Below are positions 47,868 through 59,759 of a stretch of DNA of 64,000 nucleotides, in pieces. Numbering within the stretch: the first letter of the stretch is position 1; every line of letters begins with the position of its first letter. The translations under genes were made by a program, and so were the position numbers. The DNA comes from Phocoena phocoena (lineage: Eukaryota > Chordata > Mammalia > Artiodactyla > Phocoenidae): the NCBI RefSeq assembly GCF_963924675.1, contig NC_089220.1, positions 56,864,639 to 56,928,638 of the forward strand, in the 5' to 3' direction. The notes beneath the pieces are model-generated. The model was not told the origin of the DNA and did not search any database. It worked only from the letters and a program-made list of their open reading frames with translations.

Positions 47868-49422
47868 AATATACACACACACACTCATTTCTGTGTATAT
47901 GCTTATACCTTCACATGTTCTTGTATATAGTAAATGTTTTCAGAACATTTTTAGTAAATGTTTCATCAGTAGTATATGATGAATACCATTTTTACTATAT
48001 CTGTTGTGAAAATATCTGTAGACTCTGAGGGTAGTAACTTGTGGAAGTGTCAGACAACTTTATTAGAAACATTGGAAGAAGTAGCCTCCTCAGATGCAGA
48101 GCGTTGATCACATTTAGGGTTATAGATAAGCTATCATTAATTCTCCAACACTTGGCCTCATCTCATTTCTTTCCTGTCTACCTCATAGAAAGTGTTACTC
48201 TAGCATTTGAACTTCTCACTTTCAATTAACTAATAATTTCACATTTTTGTATTTTAGAAAGGAATTTGAGTAAGAAGAAAATTAAAATGATGGTAGGGTG
48301 CAGAATAGTTTCTGAGTTCATCGTAAATATCACAAGAAACTGTATCAGTATAGAAACTGGTGACAATTTTTTAAATAACTCTTTATTTTAAACCATGTTA
48401 AATAATTGTCTTTTGTCTTTATAATTTATTTGAAGATTTTTGAAGTCCATTTGCACCAATTTACTTTACTAAACATGAAACTATGTGGTATTATTTTACT
48501 CAGAAATAAAGGTGCAAGATTATAAACTGTCAATCTTACTGTACACTCTTTAATGTGACTGTTTCAGTGGTATTTTCTTTTTATTATAACAGAGAATTGA
48601 AAGACAAAAGGCCAGTGGCAATCCATCACTAGTGTGAGAAAAATCCAGTAATAATAAAACTGTAATAAAGTAAGAAAGCCTGAGAGCCTGGCTGTATAGT
48701 AATAAAGATAAAATAAATGGGCTTGAGAAAGGTAAGAGTTATCTACTTTAGTAAGCAAGAAATGGTCACAATTGACAAGAGAAGATAGCAGTCTACATGG
48801 AGAATTAGCCTCAAGTTTAATAAATGAGTAGAGGATTGAAAAAGTTTACACAACTGGAATAGAAATTACAAAGCCTATCTTCATTCTGTGTCAAAAGAAT
48901 AGTAATTGGCCTGGGATGCTTTGCCTAAGAATATATATTTTCAAATCAAAAGTGACAACTGAACAGCAGACATGCAGATACAATCTAATCAATGCTTTAT
49001 TTAAAAACATTAATTTTGTTACAACACATTCATCTTTTCTTAAATAATCATTTGTAGACACTTTTGCTATATATGTGATTCTTTCTTTCATATTTCTTTG
49101 AACAACTGGTTTTGAAATAAACAAGTTTAAAAAAAAATGTTTTTATCCAGATTTGGCCAAACTTACAATCTGATATACAACTATTAAATTTGCCAGTTTT
49201 AGCCACTCTGCCCTAAAAATAATTGGAAAATATTAACATATTAAAAAAAAAAGATTATCATGTATCCTTTATGTCAAAGAGATAAATTTTTATGTTTTAC
49301 CGAAGTTTTTCAAGGGATATTTTATAAAAAATAAAACTTTTCTTCCTGATAACAAACATATTTCACCTGTTGATGAAATAAACCTCTCCAGATGAAAAGA
49401 GGAAAAATAGCATAAAAAAAGT

Positions 49423-49434
49423 GAAAGTGAAACC
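49423..49434 (+). promoter_or_regulatory. Perfect ISRE/IRF-type motif
   Basis: GAAAGTGAAACC matches the IRF consensus GAAASYGAAASY at every position, inside unrecognised sequence. Match alone does not show function; a single chance match in 64 kb would not be very surprising. Confidence 0.3.
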
Positions 49435-50729
49435 GGTTTTCTGTCCTCATGATTAATATATTTCATTGTTGATGAGAGAATTATTTCCTGTAATAAAAGC
49501 TGTACTGTTTTAGGTTTTATGGATAATCGAAATGTACTTTGGATAATCTATTGTTCTGTACATATTAGGCCGCACAACAGAAAAATGATAGATCTGTCTG
49601 CCAACACACTACAGACAAGTTGGTTATATTCTGAGGAAATTGTCATCCAAGGGTGCTACCAATCTTTTAGAAGATTTTATTATACTGTATTTAATGGTAA
49701 AAGGTAATTTTGACTGGGGAAACAGAATCTTCCCAGGTATTCATAGTGGACTGGCAAGAACTACTTTATTATTAAATATGAAAACTAATAGATATCATTT
49801 GATCAATTCTTGAGTACTGGAAATTATTAATTTTTATATACCAAATCAATGTTCTTCAAAATTATGGTTGTTGTTGTTATATTATTCCAAGCATGAAGTC
49901 AAGTGAGTGATCCATTTACATAACCACATCTCCATTCATTGCTCTTCTAAGCTCTCATTCTGGCTCTTACATACCTGCTAAACCTGTCCATCTGGTCACA
50001 ATGTTTGCCAGTTCATAGTTTGGTGATATGGTATATATCATTTGAAAAGGATTCTCTATATATTCCTTCAATGCAGATCTATAACCTCCTTCAAGAATTT
50101 GGTAAAAAATTCACTTCCTCTTTGTGACCTTATTTCCATAACTCTCCTTAATCATTCTCTATTCTGTAGCGGTAGATATTAATTAATATTTATCTCTGAT
50201 GCCACTTGATACATTATTTTGGAAATATTCCCTGTCGTTTCCACTAGTCATATTCCTTATTTTAGGTCTATTTTCAACTAACAATAAGCTCAAAATCATA
50301 ATTACATTTCACTAATTATGATGACCTGTTTCCAAGTCCTCCATTTTTTTCTATTGATGTTAGATGGATGCTTTCAAAATATTGTTGGAACTGGGCATAT
50401 CAATATGTTACACTATCTTCCAAGATCCTATGCAACACTTTAAAAATTTTACTCAGTCTATTAAATAATATTCTACTTAGTTAGATAACACTATCAGAAG
50501 GTATGTTCAACCTTTCATGTTTGTCAGTCACTGCTAGAATGAAATGCCCATAGTATTGGATACAGAAATGGAGGTCATATTCCCAAAAGCTAACGAAAAC
50601 AAAAATTTATTTTGTTTAATGCTACTCTAATATAGTTTTATAGGGTTCTCTGGGAGACAAATACTTTCATTTCTAGTTTATGATGACTTAAACTCAATTT
50701 TCTGAATGTTACAACTAGAATTAAACTTT

Positions 50730-50752
50730 TATATATATATATATATATATAA
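50730..50752. repeat. (TA)11 microsatellite
   Basis: Uninterrupted TA tract. Confidence 0.9.
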
Positions 50753-51949
50753 TAGAAAAAAATAAACAATATTTTGGAGGGCATCCAACAAGTGAAAACG
50801 TTCATGAAATGAGATGTCTATTTCTATCTTTTTTATGAAATCCTGCACCCTAGTATATGTTATAAAGGTGACCATTTTTTATGTATTTATTTTAATCTTA
50901 GTATTGGGCCATTACAATTTTTAACTAGCTCAGTAATTAAGACTTTCTATTACCAAGATTTTCAATTTGGAATTCTAACATGGTAGTGTGAATTGTAAAG
51001 CATTATTAACATGTATCAAGCTCAAAATAAATGTATGTAATTTATAGCTCAAAATAAATGTGTTATATTATTCACAGATGTTGCAAAAATTAAATTTGTA
51101 ATATACCAAAACTCTGCTTTTTCATGTTTACTACAATGCTTTCTAAACCTCAGCCAGGCCAACCCACTTATCAACTGTTCCACATGTTTTGTAGAACATG
51201 TTGACATACTGTTTTTTAACTGTTGCTTTTATTTAATATATGTAAAAGATAGTCTTATATCTAAGTGTGTGGAAAAAGAAAAAATACCAATTCAGCTGTC
51301 TTTCAGAAAATGTTGAAGTTTAACCAATTTGTCATTTGCTGGGCTATTTCCACTGTAGATTAGAAAATTGCAGTAAACACAAAATATTCTGAGAAACTTA
51401 CATTTACAGAGTTTATCAAAAAATGAGTGTCAACTGACAAGAGTGACAACACAGAATGATTTATACTTTCCATTTCAACTTGAATGAAATTGAGCAGAGA
51501 CTTCTTGGAAGAAAAATTTGTTTCATTATAGTTGTACATACTAATAATCATTGAGAATTTAGCTATCACATATATTACAGGGCACTTATTCAGTGTAAGT
51601 GGCAGTAAGGTAGCTATGTAACTCCAGGAACCAGATTGTCCAAAAGTGAATCCATGAAATATAATAAACAAAATCTGGCTTGTGATTTTAGACAGTAAAC
51701 ACATGCAATATATCAGGAACTAAAACATTTCACAAAAGAATTCAAAATTGAGAATTATTATGGAATTACATAAAAATTAGAAAAAGCTTTTGGGACCATT
51801 GATAGAACAACGGCAAATTTTTATTTTAAGAGTTAGTACTGATATGTTGCTATTGTTCAGTACCATTTAGACTTATGCATATACCAAAATACATGACAGA
51901 ATCATATATTTAAGTGAAGAAAAGGGAAAAGGTTTAATTACTAAAATCA

Positions 51950-52135
51950 GAGAGGCCTGGGTTCAAATCTCAACTCTGGTATATAAATTTGGGAACTTGG
52001 GCAAGTGTTTTCTCTTTTATTAGTCTCAATTTTCTATTCTTAAATTAAGAGTTATAGCAACTACCTCACATTTATGAACATGAAAATTAATACACTGTAT
52101 ATGGAGTCTACTATATAGTGTACACAATCAGAAAT
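51950..52135 (+). repeat. MIR SINE fragment
   Basis: 'aggcctgggttcaaatctc', 'aacttgggcaagtgttttc' and 'agcaactacctcacattta' follow MIR order (head, core, 3' part). Confidence 0.65.
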
Positions 52136-52324
52136 TTTAAAATACTGTCTCTTTCCTTATTTAACAATTAATCTCCTGAGCACTCTCTCACCTCTAGGCA
52201 ATTTCTCATTTCTTTTTCCATGATCCAGTTCACATCAAGCAGTTGGTAAGTTTCACAGTATGTTTCCTTGTCCCTTGGTCTCTGCACAAGCTCTTGCCTT
52301 TGTGAGAGACTGGAGAGGGAGCAG

Positions 52325-52505
52325 TTTGGGGTGCAGGTGCTGGAACTTTGTCTCTGAATTCAAATTCTGGCTGTACAATTATTGACAAATAATTAATCCC
52401 TGTGGATCATAGTTTATCATATGCTTGCCACATTAGTTGAGTGTGGATTAAACAAGATAACTGTATATAAATTATATGTATACTTGATAAGTGGGCAATA
52501 AAGGT
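52325..52505 (+). repeat. MIR SINE fragment
   Basis: 'gaattcaaattctggctgta', 'gtggatcatagtttatcata' and 'gtggattaaacaagataact', then 'gggcaataaaggtg' read as a diverged MIR. Confidence 0.55.
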
Positions 52506-52999
52506 GACTTTCAGTATTTTTAATAAATGCTGGTATTTTATTTGCATGACACTTGAGATCCTAATGTGCTCTTTAACATACACGTATGTTTATAAAGTTG
52601 GGTATTATAAAGTGAATTTTAACTTTAACGGTTCCACTTCTGCTTCTACTCATTCGGTGCCCATTTTTTACCATGGCTCTTTTTCTCTCTTCACTATGTT
52701 TAATTTTTTCCTCTCTACTTGGTCCTTGTTCCTTGCTTTTTTAAAAATTTATTTTAATTGAGTAACATTGATTTATAACATATTTGTCATTTTAATTGTA
52801 CTTTTGTATACCTTACAAAGTGCCATCACCATACAGTCTATCCCTTTACCCATTTCACCTTCCCCCTTGCCTCTTCCCCTCTGGTAACCATTAATCTGTT
52901 CTCTGTATCTAAGTGTGTGTCTGGTTTGTTCATTTTTTAAAATAGTTTTTTAATATTCCACATATGAGGGAATTCATATGGTATCTGTCTTTCTCTGTC

Positions 53000-55900
53000 T
53001 ATATCACTTAGCCTAATGCCATCAAGGTTCACCCATGTTGTTGCAAATGGGAAGGTTTCATGTTTTTCATGGCTGAGTAGCATTCCATTATATAATTATA
53101 TACATATACCACATCTTCTTTATTCATTCATCGGTTTATGGGCACTTAGGCTGTTTCCACATCTTGGCTATTGTAAATAATGCTATAATGAACATGGGGG
53201 TGTGAATATCTTTTCAGATTAGTGTTTTCATATTCTTTGGATAAATACCCAGAAGTGGAATAGTTGGATCATATGGTGGTTCTACTCTTAATTTTTTTGA
53301 GGAATCTTTATACTGTCTTCCACAGTGACTGCACCAATTTACATTCCCAGCAACAGTGTATAAGTGTTCCTTTCCTCCACATCCTCACCAACATTTGTTC
53401 TTGCCTTTTTGATAATACCACTCTAACAGGTAGGAGGTGATATTGTGGTTTTGATTTGTATTTCCCTAATAACTAGTGACATTGAACATCTTTGCATGTG
53501 CCTATTGGCCATCTGTATTTCTTCTTTGGAAAAAATGCTTATTCAGCTCCTATTCCCATTTTTTAATCAGGTTGATTTTTTGTTGTTTTTGAGTTGTGTG
53601 AGTTCTATATATATTTTGGATATTAATCCCTTATTGGATAAGATATCAAGTATCTTCTCCCATTCAGTAGGTTGTCTTTTCATTTTATTAATGTTTCCTT
53701 TGCTGAGTAGAAGAATTTAGTTTGATGTAATCCTATTTGTTTATTTTTGCTTTTGTTTCCTTTGCCTGAGGAGACATATCTATAAAGATATTGCTAAGAC
53801 TGGGGTGAAAGAGCATCCTGCCAATGTTTTCTTCTAGCAATTTTATGATTTCAGGTCTTACAATCAAATCTTTAATCCAGTTTGAGTTCATCTTTGTGTA
53901 TGGTGTGAGACAGTGGTCTAGTTTCTTGTTTTGCATGTGACTGTCCAGTTTTCCCAGCACTATTTATTGAAGAGACTATCTTATCTCCATTGTATGTTCT
54001 TTTCTCCTTTGTCATAAATTAATTGTCATATGTGTGTAGGTTTATTCTGGGCTCTCAGTTCTTTTCCATTGATCTATGTATCTGTTTTTCTGCTAGTTAC
54101 AAGCTGTTTTGATTATTATGGTTTTGTAGGTATAGTTTAAAATCAGGGAGTGTCATACCTCCAGCTTTGTTCTTTTTTCTCAGGATTGCTTTGGCCATTG
54201 GAGGTCTTTAGTGGTTCCATATAAATTTTAGAATTTTTTGATTTCTGTGAAAAATGTTCTTGAGGGCATGATAGGATTGCATTGAATCTGTTGATTTCTT
54301 TAGGTAATAATGACATTTTAACTGTTAATTCTTTCAACTCATGAGCACAGAATATCCTTTTATTTGTGTCTTCTTCAATATCCTTCAACAGTATCTTATG
54401 GTTTTCAGTGTACAGGTCTCCCACCTTCTTGGTTAAATTTATTCCTAGGTATCTTATTCTTATTTTTGCAATGGTTAATGGGATTGTTTTCTTAATTCCT
54501 TTTTTCTGATATTTATTGCTAGCATATATAAACACAACAAATTTTTATATATTGATTTTATAGCCTGAAACTTTACTGCATTAATTTATTATTTCTAAAA
54601 GTTTTTAGGTGGAGACTCTAGGGTTTTCCATGTTTAGTATTATGTCATCTGCAAATAGTGACACTTGTACTTCTTCCCTTCCAATTTGGGTGTCTTTTAT
54701 TTCTTTCTCTTGTCTGATTGCTGTGGCTAGGACTTCCAATACTATGTTAAACCAAAGTGGTTAAAGTGGGCATCTCTGTCTTGCTCCTGATTTTAGAGGG
54801 ATATCTTTCTATTGTTCACCATTGACTATGATGTTAGCTGTAAGCTTGTCATACAGCTTTTATTATGTTGAGGCATATCCCTTCTATACATGATTTATTG
54901 AGTGCCTTTATCATAAATGTGTGTTGAGTCTTATCAAATGCTTTTTCTGCATCTACTGAAATGAGCATATGGTTTTTATCCTTTATTTTAATAATATGGT
55001 ATATCATGTGGATTGATTTGTGGATATTGAACCATCTTTGCAGCCCTGGGAATTAATCCCACTTGATCATGGTGTATCTTTTAGATGTATTGTTGAATTC
55101 AGTTTGCTAATATTTTGTTGAGGATTTTTACATCTATGTTCATCAGGTATTGGCCTATAGTTTTCTTTTTTGTGTGTTGTCTTTGCATCATTTTGATATC
55201 CAGGTGATGTGGGCTTCATAAAATGAGTTTGGAAGTATTCCCTTCTCTTCAATTTTTTAGGAGAGTTTGAGAAGGGTAAGTATTGAATCATCTTTGAATG
55301 TGTGGTAGAATTTACCTGTGAAGCCATCTAGTACTGGACTTTTGTTCTGGAAGAGCTTTTTGATTACTGACTCAATCTCTGTACTAATGAACAGTCAATT
55401 TAGATTTTCTAATTCTTCCTGATTCAGTCTTTGATGGTTGTATGATTCTAAGAATTGTCCATTTATTCTACATTGTCCAATTTGTTGGTGTATAGCTCTT
55501 CATAATATTCTCTTACAATCTTTTGTATTTCTGTGGTATCTGTTGTTATTTTTCCTCTTTTGTTTCTGATTTTATTTTTCAGGTCCTTCTCTTAGTCTAG
55601 TTAATAGTTTGCCAATCTTGTTTACCTTTTCAAAGAACCAGCTCTGAGTTTCACTGATCTTTTCTACTGTCCTTTTAGTCTCTATGTTATTTATTTCTGC
55701 TCTGATCTCTATTATTTTCTTCCTTCTACTAATTTTGAACTATTTTTTGTTATTCTTTTTCTCGTTCCTTTAGGTGTAACTTTAGATTGTTTGAGAATTT
55801 TCTTGTTTACTTAGGTAAGCCTATATCGCTATAAACTTCTGCTCTTGTTACTGCTTTTGTTATATCCCATAGATTTTGGTGTATCATATTTTTATTTTCA

Positions 55901-56708
55901 TTTTTCTTCAGGTAATTAGTGATTTCTCCATTGACTTAATAGTTGTTCAGTTGCATATTGTTCAGTGTCCACATATTTGGGAGTTTTCTCACTCTCATCT
56001 TGTAGTTGATTTCTAGTTTCATTCCATTGTGATCAGAGAAAATGCTTGATATGATTTCAATTTTTGTAAATTTACTGAGACTTGTTTTGTGTCCCAACGT
56101 ACGGTCTCTGAGAATGTTCCATGTGTACTTGAGAAGAAAGTGTGTTCCAATGCATTTGAATGGAGTGTTCAGTACAAATCTATTAAATCCGTCTGGTCTA
56201 ATGTTTCATTTAAGACTTGTTTTTCTTGTTGACTCTGGATAATATATCCATTGATGTAAGTGGGGTGTTAAAGTCTCCTGCTATTATTGTTTTGCTTTCA
56301 ATTTCTCCCTTTAGATCTGTTGTTAATTGTTTTATATATTTTGTTGCTCCTATGTTAGGCATATAAATTAGTCATGGTTATGTCTTCTTGATGAATTAAC
56401 TGTCCTGTTTATTATTGTATACTGTTCATTTTTGTCTCTTTTTACCTGTGTAAGCTTGAAGTGTATTTTGTTTGATATGAGTATGGCTACACCCACTTTC
56501 TTCTGATTGCTATTTGCTGTAGTGTCATCAACCATCCTTTCACTTTTAGCCTACGGTTGTCTTTTGAGCTAAGGTATGTCACCTGGAGGCAGTATATAGT
56601 TAGGTTTTGTTTTTTAATCCATCCAACTACTCTGGGTCTTTTGATTGGTGAATTTAATCCATTAACATTTAGGGTGATTATTGATAGATGAGGACTTAGT
56701 ACTGCCAT
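53000..56708 (-). pseudogene. L1 ORF2 (endonuclease-reverse transcriptase) pseudogene
   Basis: The frame opens at 56,708 with an N-terminus containing ITLNVNGLNSPIKRPRV, the start of the apurinic-like endonuclease. The endonuclease domain covers roughly 56,700-56,000. The reverse-transcriptase domain follows, with an intact FADD catalytic box at 54,644-54,655 (minus strand). The C-terminal region includes the open 130-codon piece at 54,143-54,535 (contains IRYLGINLTKKVGDLY). In an active L1 this protein nicks DNA and copies L1 RNA at the target. Here the frame is broken many times, so it is not functional. Confidence 0.8.
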
Positions 56709-57169
56709 TTTATCTTATGTTTTCTATATCTCCATTGGTTTTTTCCTTGTGTTTCTGTCTGCCATTTTGGTTTGGTGGTTTTTCTATGATATTTTTCTCA
56801 GTATCCTCTTTTTTATGTTTCCTGTCTCTGCTTTATGTTTTGTGGTTACCCTGGAGTTTGTATAAAATATTTCATAGATAAAGTAGTCCTTTTTCTGCTG
56901 ATAGAATCTTATCCTCATTTACCTATACAAGTTCTGCCCCTTTCCTCTTCCCCTTTTATGTTTTTGTTGTCTTACATTATCCCTCTTTATGCTGTGAATT
57001 TCTTACCAAACTGAGATAGCTATAGTTATTTTTCTGCTTTCTTTTTCCTACCTTTAACCTTTATAAAAGTGTTTAAAAAATCTATTCTGATAGAGTTCCA
57101 ATTTTCTGGTTTTGTCTGTTTTTGACCTTGCTCAAAGTTTTGTGTATTTTAGCCATTTTGTTTCTGGTA

Positions 57170-58060
57170 GAAGGGTTCCTTTCAAATCTCTTGTAAATCA
57201 GGCCTAATGTTGATGAACTCTCTCAGCTTTTGTTTGTCTGGGAAAATCTTTATTTCTCCTTTGTATCTGAATAACAATTTTCCTAGATAGAGTATTCTTG
57301 GGTGACAGTGTACAGTTTTTATCTTTCAGTTTTTTGAGAATATCATTCCAGTCCTTCCTGGCCTGTATGGTTTCTGCTGAGAAATATGCTTATAGACTAA
57401 TGGGGGTTTCTTTGTAGGTTATCATCCTTTTTTTCTCTGGTTGCCTTTAAAATTCTTTGTCATTGCCTTTTGACAATTTTAATATCATGTATCTTAGAGA
57501 AGGACTTTTATAATTAAGGTAATTAGGTATTCTCTTAGCTTCATGGAATTTTATATCTAGTTACTTGCCTGAGTTTTGGAAGTTCTCAGTTATTATTTCT
57601 TTAAATAATTTCCCTGCTCCCTTTCCCTCTTTCCTTCTTCTAGGATACCCATTTTACTAACATTACCCTTCCTAAAAGAGTCAGATAACTCTCATATAAT
57701 TTCCTCACTTTTTTTACATCTTATTTCTTTTTCCTCTTCTAATTTTATCATTTCTAGATTTCTGTCTTTGAGCTCATTAATTCCCTCTTCCATATGGTCT
57801 ACTCTATTTCCCATGCTTTCTAACATGCTCATGTTATTTATTGTTTTCTTCAGCTCAAAAATTTTTGTTTGGTTCTTTATTAGAGTTTCAATATCTTTGG
57901 TAAAGTATTCCTTATGTTTATTAATTTTATTCCTGAGCTCATTAAACTGCCTTTTCTGAGGTTTTTTTTTTTTTTTTTAATCTCAATGAGTTGCTTTATG
58001 GCAGCTATTTGGAATTCTCTATCAGTTAGATTGCAATATCCCATGACTTTAAGTTTGGTT
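57170..58060 (-). pseudogene. L1 ORF1 (RNA-binding protein) pseudogene
   Basis: The minus strand encodes a degraded ORF1. The C-terminal part near 57,180-57,290 reads with the KGEIKIFPDKQKLREF block. The upstream part (57,560-58,060) is lysine/glutamate-rich, as expected for the coiled coil. ORF1p normally forms trimers that coat L1 RNA. Multiple stops. Confidence 0.6.
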
Positions 58061-58190
58061 TCTGGAGAACTGTCATTATCATTTTATAGTATACTATGGT
58101 TATTGATGTGTTTGTGTATTTGTTCCTCTGCATGTGTATCTGATATTAAACGTCAGGTTAGGAGTTAGATTCCTTTTTTTGGTTTTCTTG

Positions 58191-58269
58191 TTGGTGGTGT
58201 TTTCACACAAGTTTTTGGTTTCTCTTACCTGAGTAGCCTCTGTTTATATTTGAAAGTTATATATCACCA
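58191..58269. other. Spacer between head-to-head L1s
   Basis: About 80 bp between the two 5' ends. It is not clearly L1 and nothing else was recognised. Confidence 0.4.
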
Positions 58270-58459
58270 CATTCTGGAATACAAAAAAAGTTTCTAATAG
58301 TCATCCTAATGAATTATAAGAATCAAAGAAAACATAAAAGCTTAGTTAAGGAGGTATCTGCTACTTCAAATGTGAAAGCACAAGTACACACCTCAAAATA
58401 TGAAAAATCAAGGAAATATGATATTGCAGGATAATTCTCCAACAATCAAAAACAAAGGC

Positions 58460-59305
58460 ATAGAATATTGCAATCTGAATGATAAAGAATTGAAAATCAC
58501 TGTTATGAAGAAATTCACCAAGGTATAAGCAACCTCAGAAAGACAATTCAATAAAATCCAGAATAAAATGAGTGGACAGAAGGAGGTTTTTTTAATCAAA
58601 GAGATAGAAATTATTAAAAAAAAAACAAACAAGTTCTGGAGTTGAAAAATTTAATGAAGGAGATAAAGAATGCAGTAGAGAGCACCTGTAGCAGGGTAAA
58701 CCAGATAGAAGAATGAATAAATTACTTCAAGAATAGGAATATAGGAAAACAGTTAGAAGAAAGGAAATAAGTTTTTTTAAAAAGTAAATAAAACCCTTGA
58801 GTGCGATTCAGAAAAGCAAATATTAGAATAAAGGGAATTCCAAAGGAGAAGAGGGAGAAGGGAGTAGATAGTTTATTTAAAGAAATAGTAGCTGAGAACT
58901 TTCCAAATCTGGGAAAGAACTTGCACATAAAAGTCCACGAGGCCCTAGGATCTCAATGCAAAAATACCTTCTCCATGACACATTATAAAAGAGCTGTCAA
59001 GAATCAACAATAAAGAAAGAAACTTAAAGGCAGTCCAGGGGAAAAAAGAAAATAACCAACAAGGGTACCCCATTAAGCTACCAGCAGATTTCTCTGCAGA
59101 AACTTTACGGGTCAGGAGAGGTAGAATGACATATTCAAAGTATTAAAAGATAAAAATGCCAGCCAAGAATAATTTATCAGGTAAAGTTATCATTCAGATA
59201 GAAAGGAGAAATAAAGCCTTTTCCTGCCAAACAAAAGCTGAGGAAGTTCACCATCACTAGACCTGCCTTGCAAGAAATACTTAAAGGAGTTCAACTGAAA
59301 TAAAA
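58460..59305 (+). pseudogene. L1 ORF1 (RNA-binding protein) pseudogene
   Basis: The coiled-coil region lies upstream. An open 70-codon stretch at 58,801-59,013 reads ANIRIKGIPKEKREKG, the RNA-recognition domain start of L1 ORF1p. The C-terminal domain follows in broken frames, ending at 'agacctgccttgcaagaaat' (59,258-59,277). Not functional. Confidence 0.7.
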
Positions 59306-59759
59306 AGATGCTAATTAGTGACATGCAAACATATGAAAGTACACAACACACTGGCAATGGTAAAGAATAGATATTCAGAATTAGAAAACTGTAACTCTGT
59401 ATTACAATGGTATGTTAACCACTTAACTATAGTATGAAGGTTAACAAAAAAAGAGTATTTAGAATGATTTAGCTACTATAATATGTTAAAGGATACACAG
59501 CATAAAAACATGTAAATTGTGGTCAAAATTATAAAAGGGGAGGAGTAAGGGTGGAGCCTCATAGGAAAACAAAGATAAGTTGTTATCACCACAAAACAGA
59601 TTGTTTTATCTGTGAGATGCTTTATGTAAGCCCCATGGTAACCACAGAGAAAACATCTAGCCAACTTAAAAAGGTAAACATAAACAGAGGAAAAAAGCAA
59701 CACAGAAGCACAAAACAACCAGAAAGGAAGTAATAAGATAGCAGTAGTAACTCTTTACC

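Larger units (their letters stand above)
47868..51949. other. Unrecognised AT-rich sequence
   Basis: No repeat or gene recognised over ~4 kb. It includes an IRF-type motif (49,423-49,434) and a TA microsatellite (50,730-50,752). The longest open frame is 114 codons (51,360-51,704, minus) with no recognised relatives. Confidence 0.4.
52735..58190 (-). mobile_element. Near-full-length old L1, antisense
   Basis: About 5.4 kb reading on the minus strand as L1 without most of its 5'UTR. Order from high to low coordinate: ORF1 (about 58,060-57,170), a short intergenic region, ORF2 from a start at 56,708 down to about 53,000, then a 3'UTR ending near 52,735 ('aaaaatttattttaattgag' reversed). Stops and frameshifts break both ORFs. 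It faces a second L1 (58,270-62,666) head-to-head. Confidence 0.85.

Noticed and set aside
58190..58269. Bidirectional promoter between the two divergent L1s
   Set aside because: Both L1s are old and broken, most 5'UTR sequence is missing, and nothing promoter-like is visible in the ~80-bp spacer.
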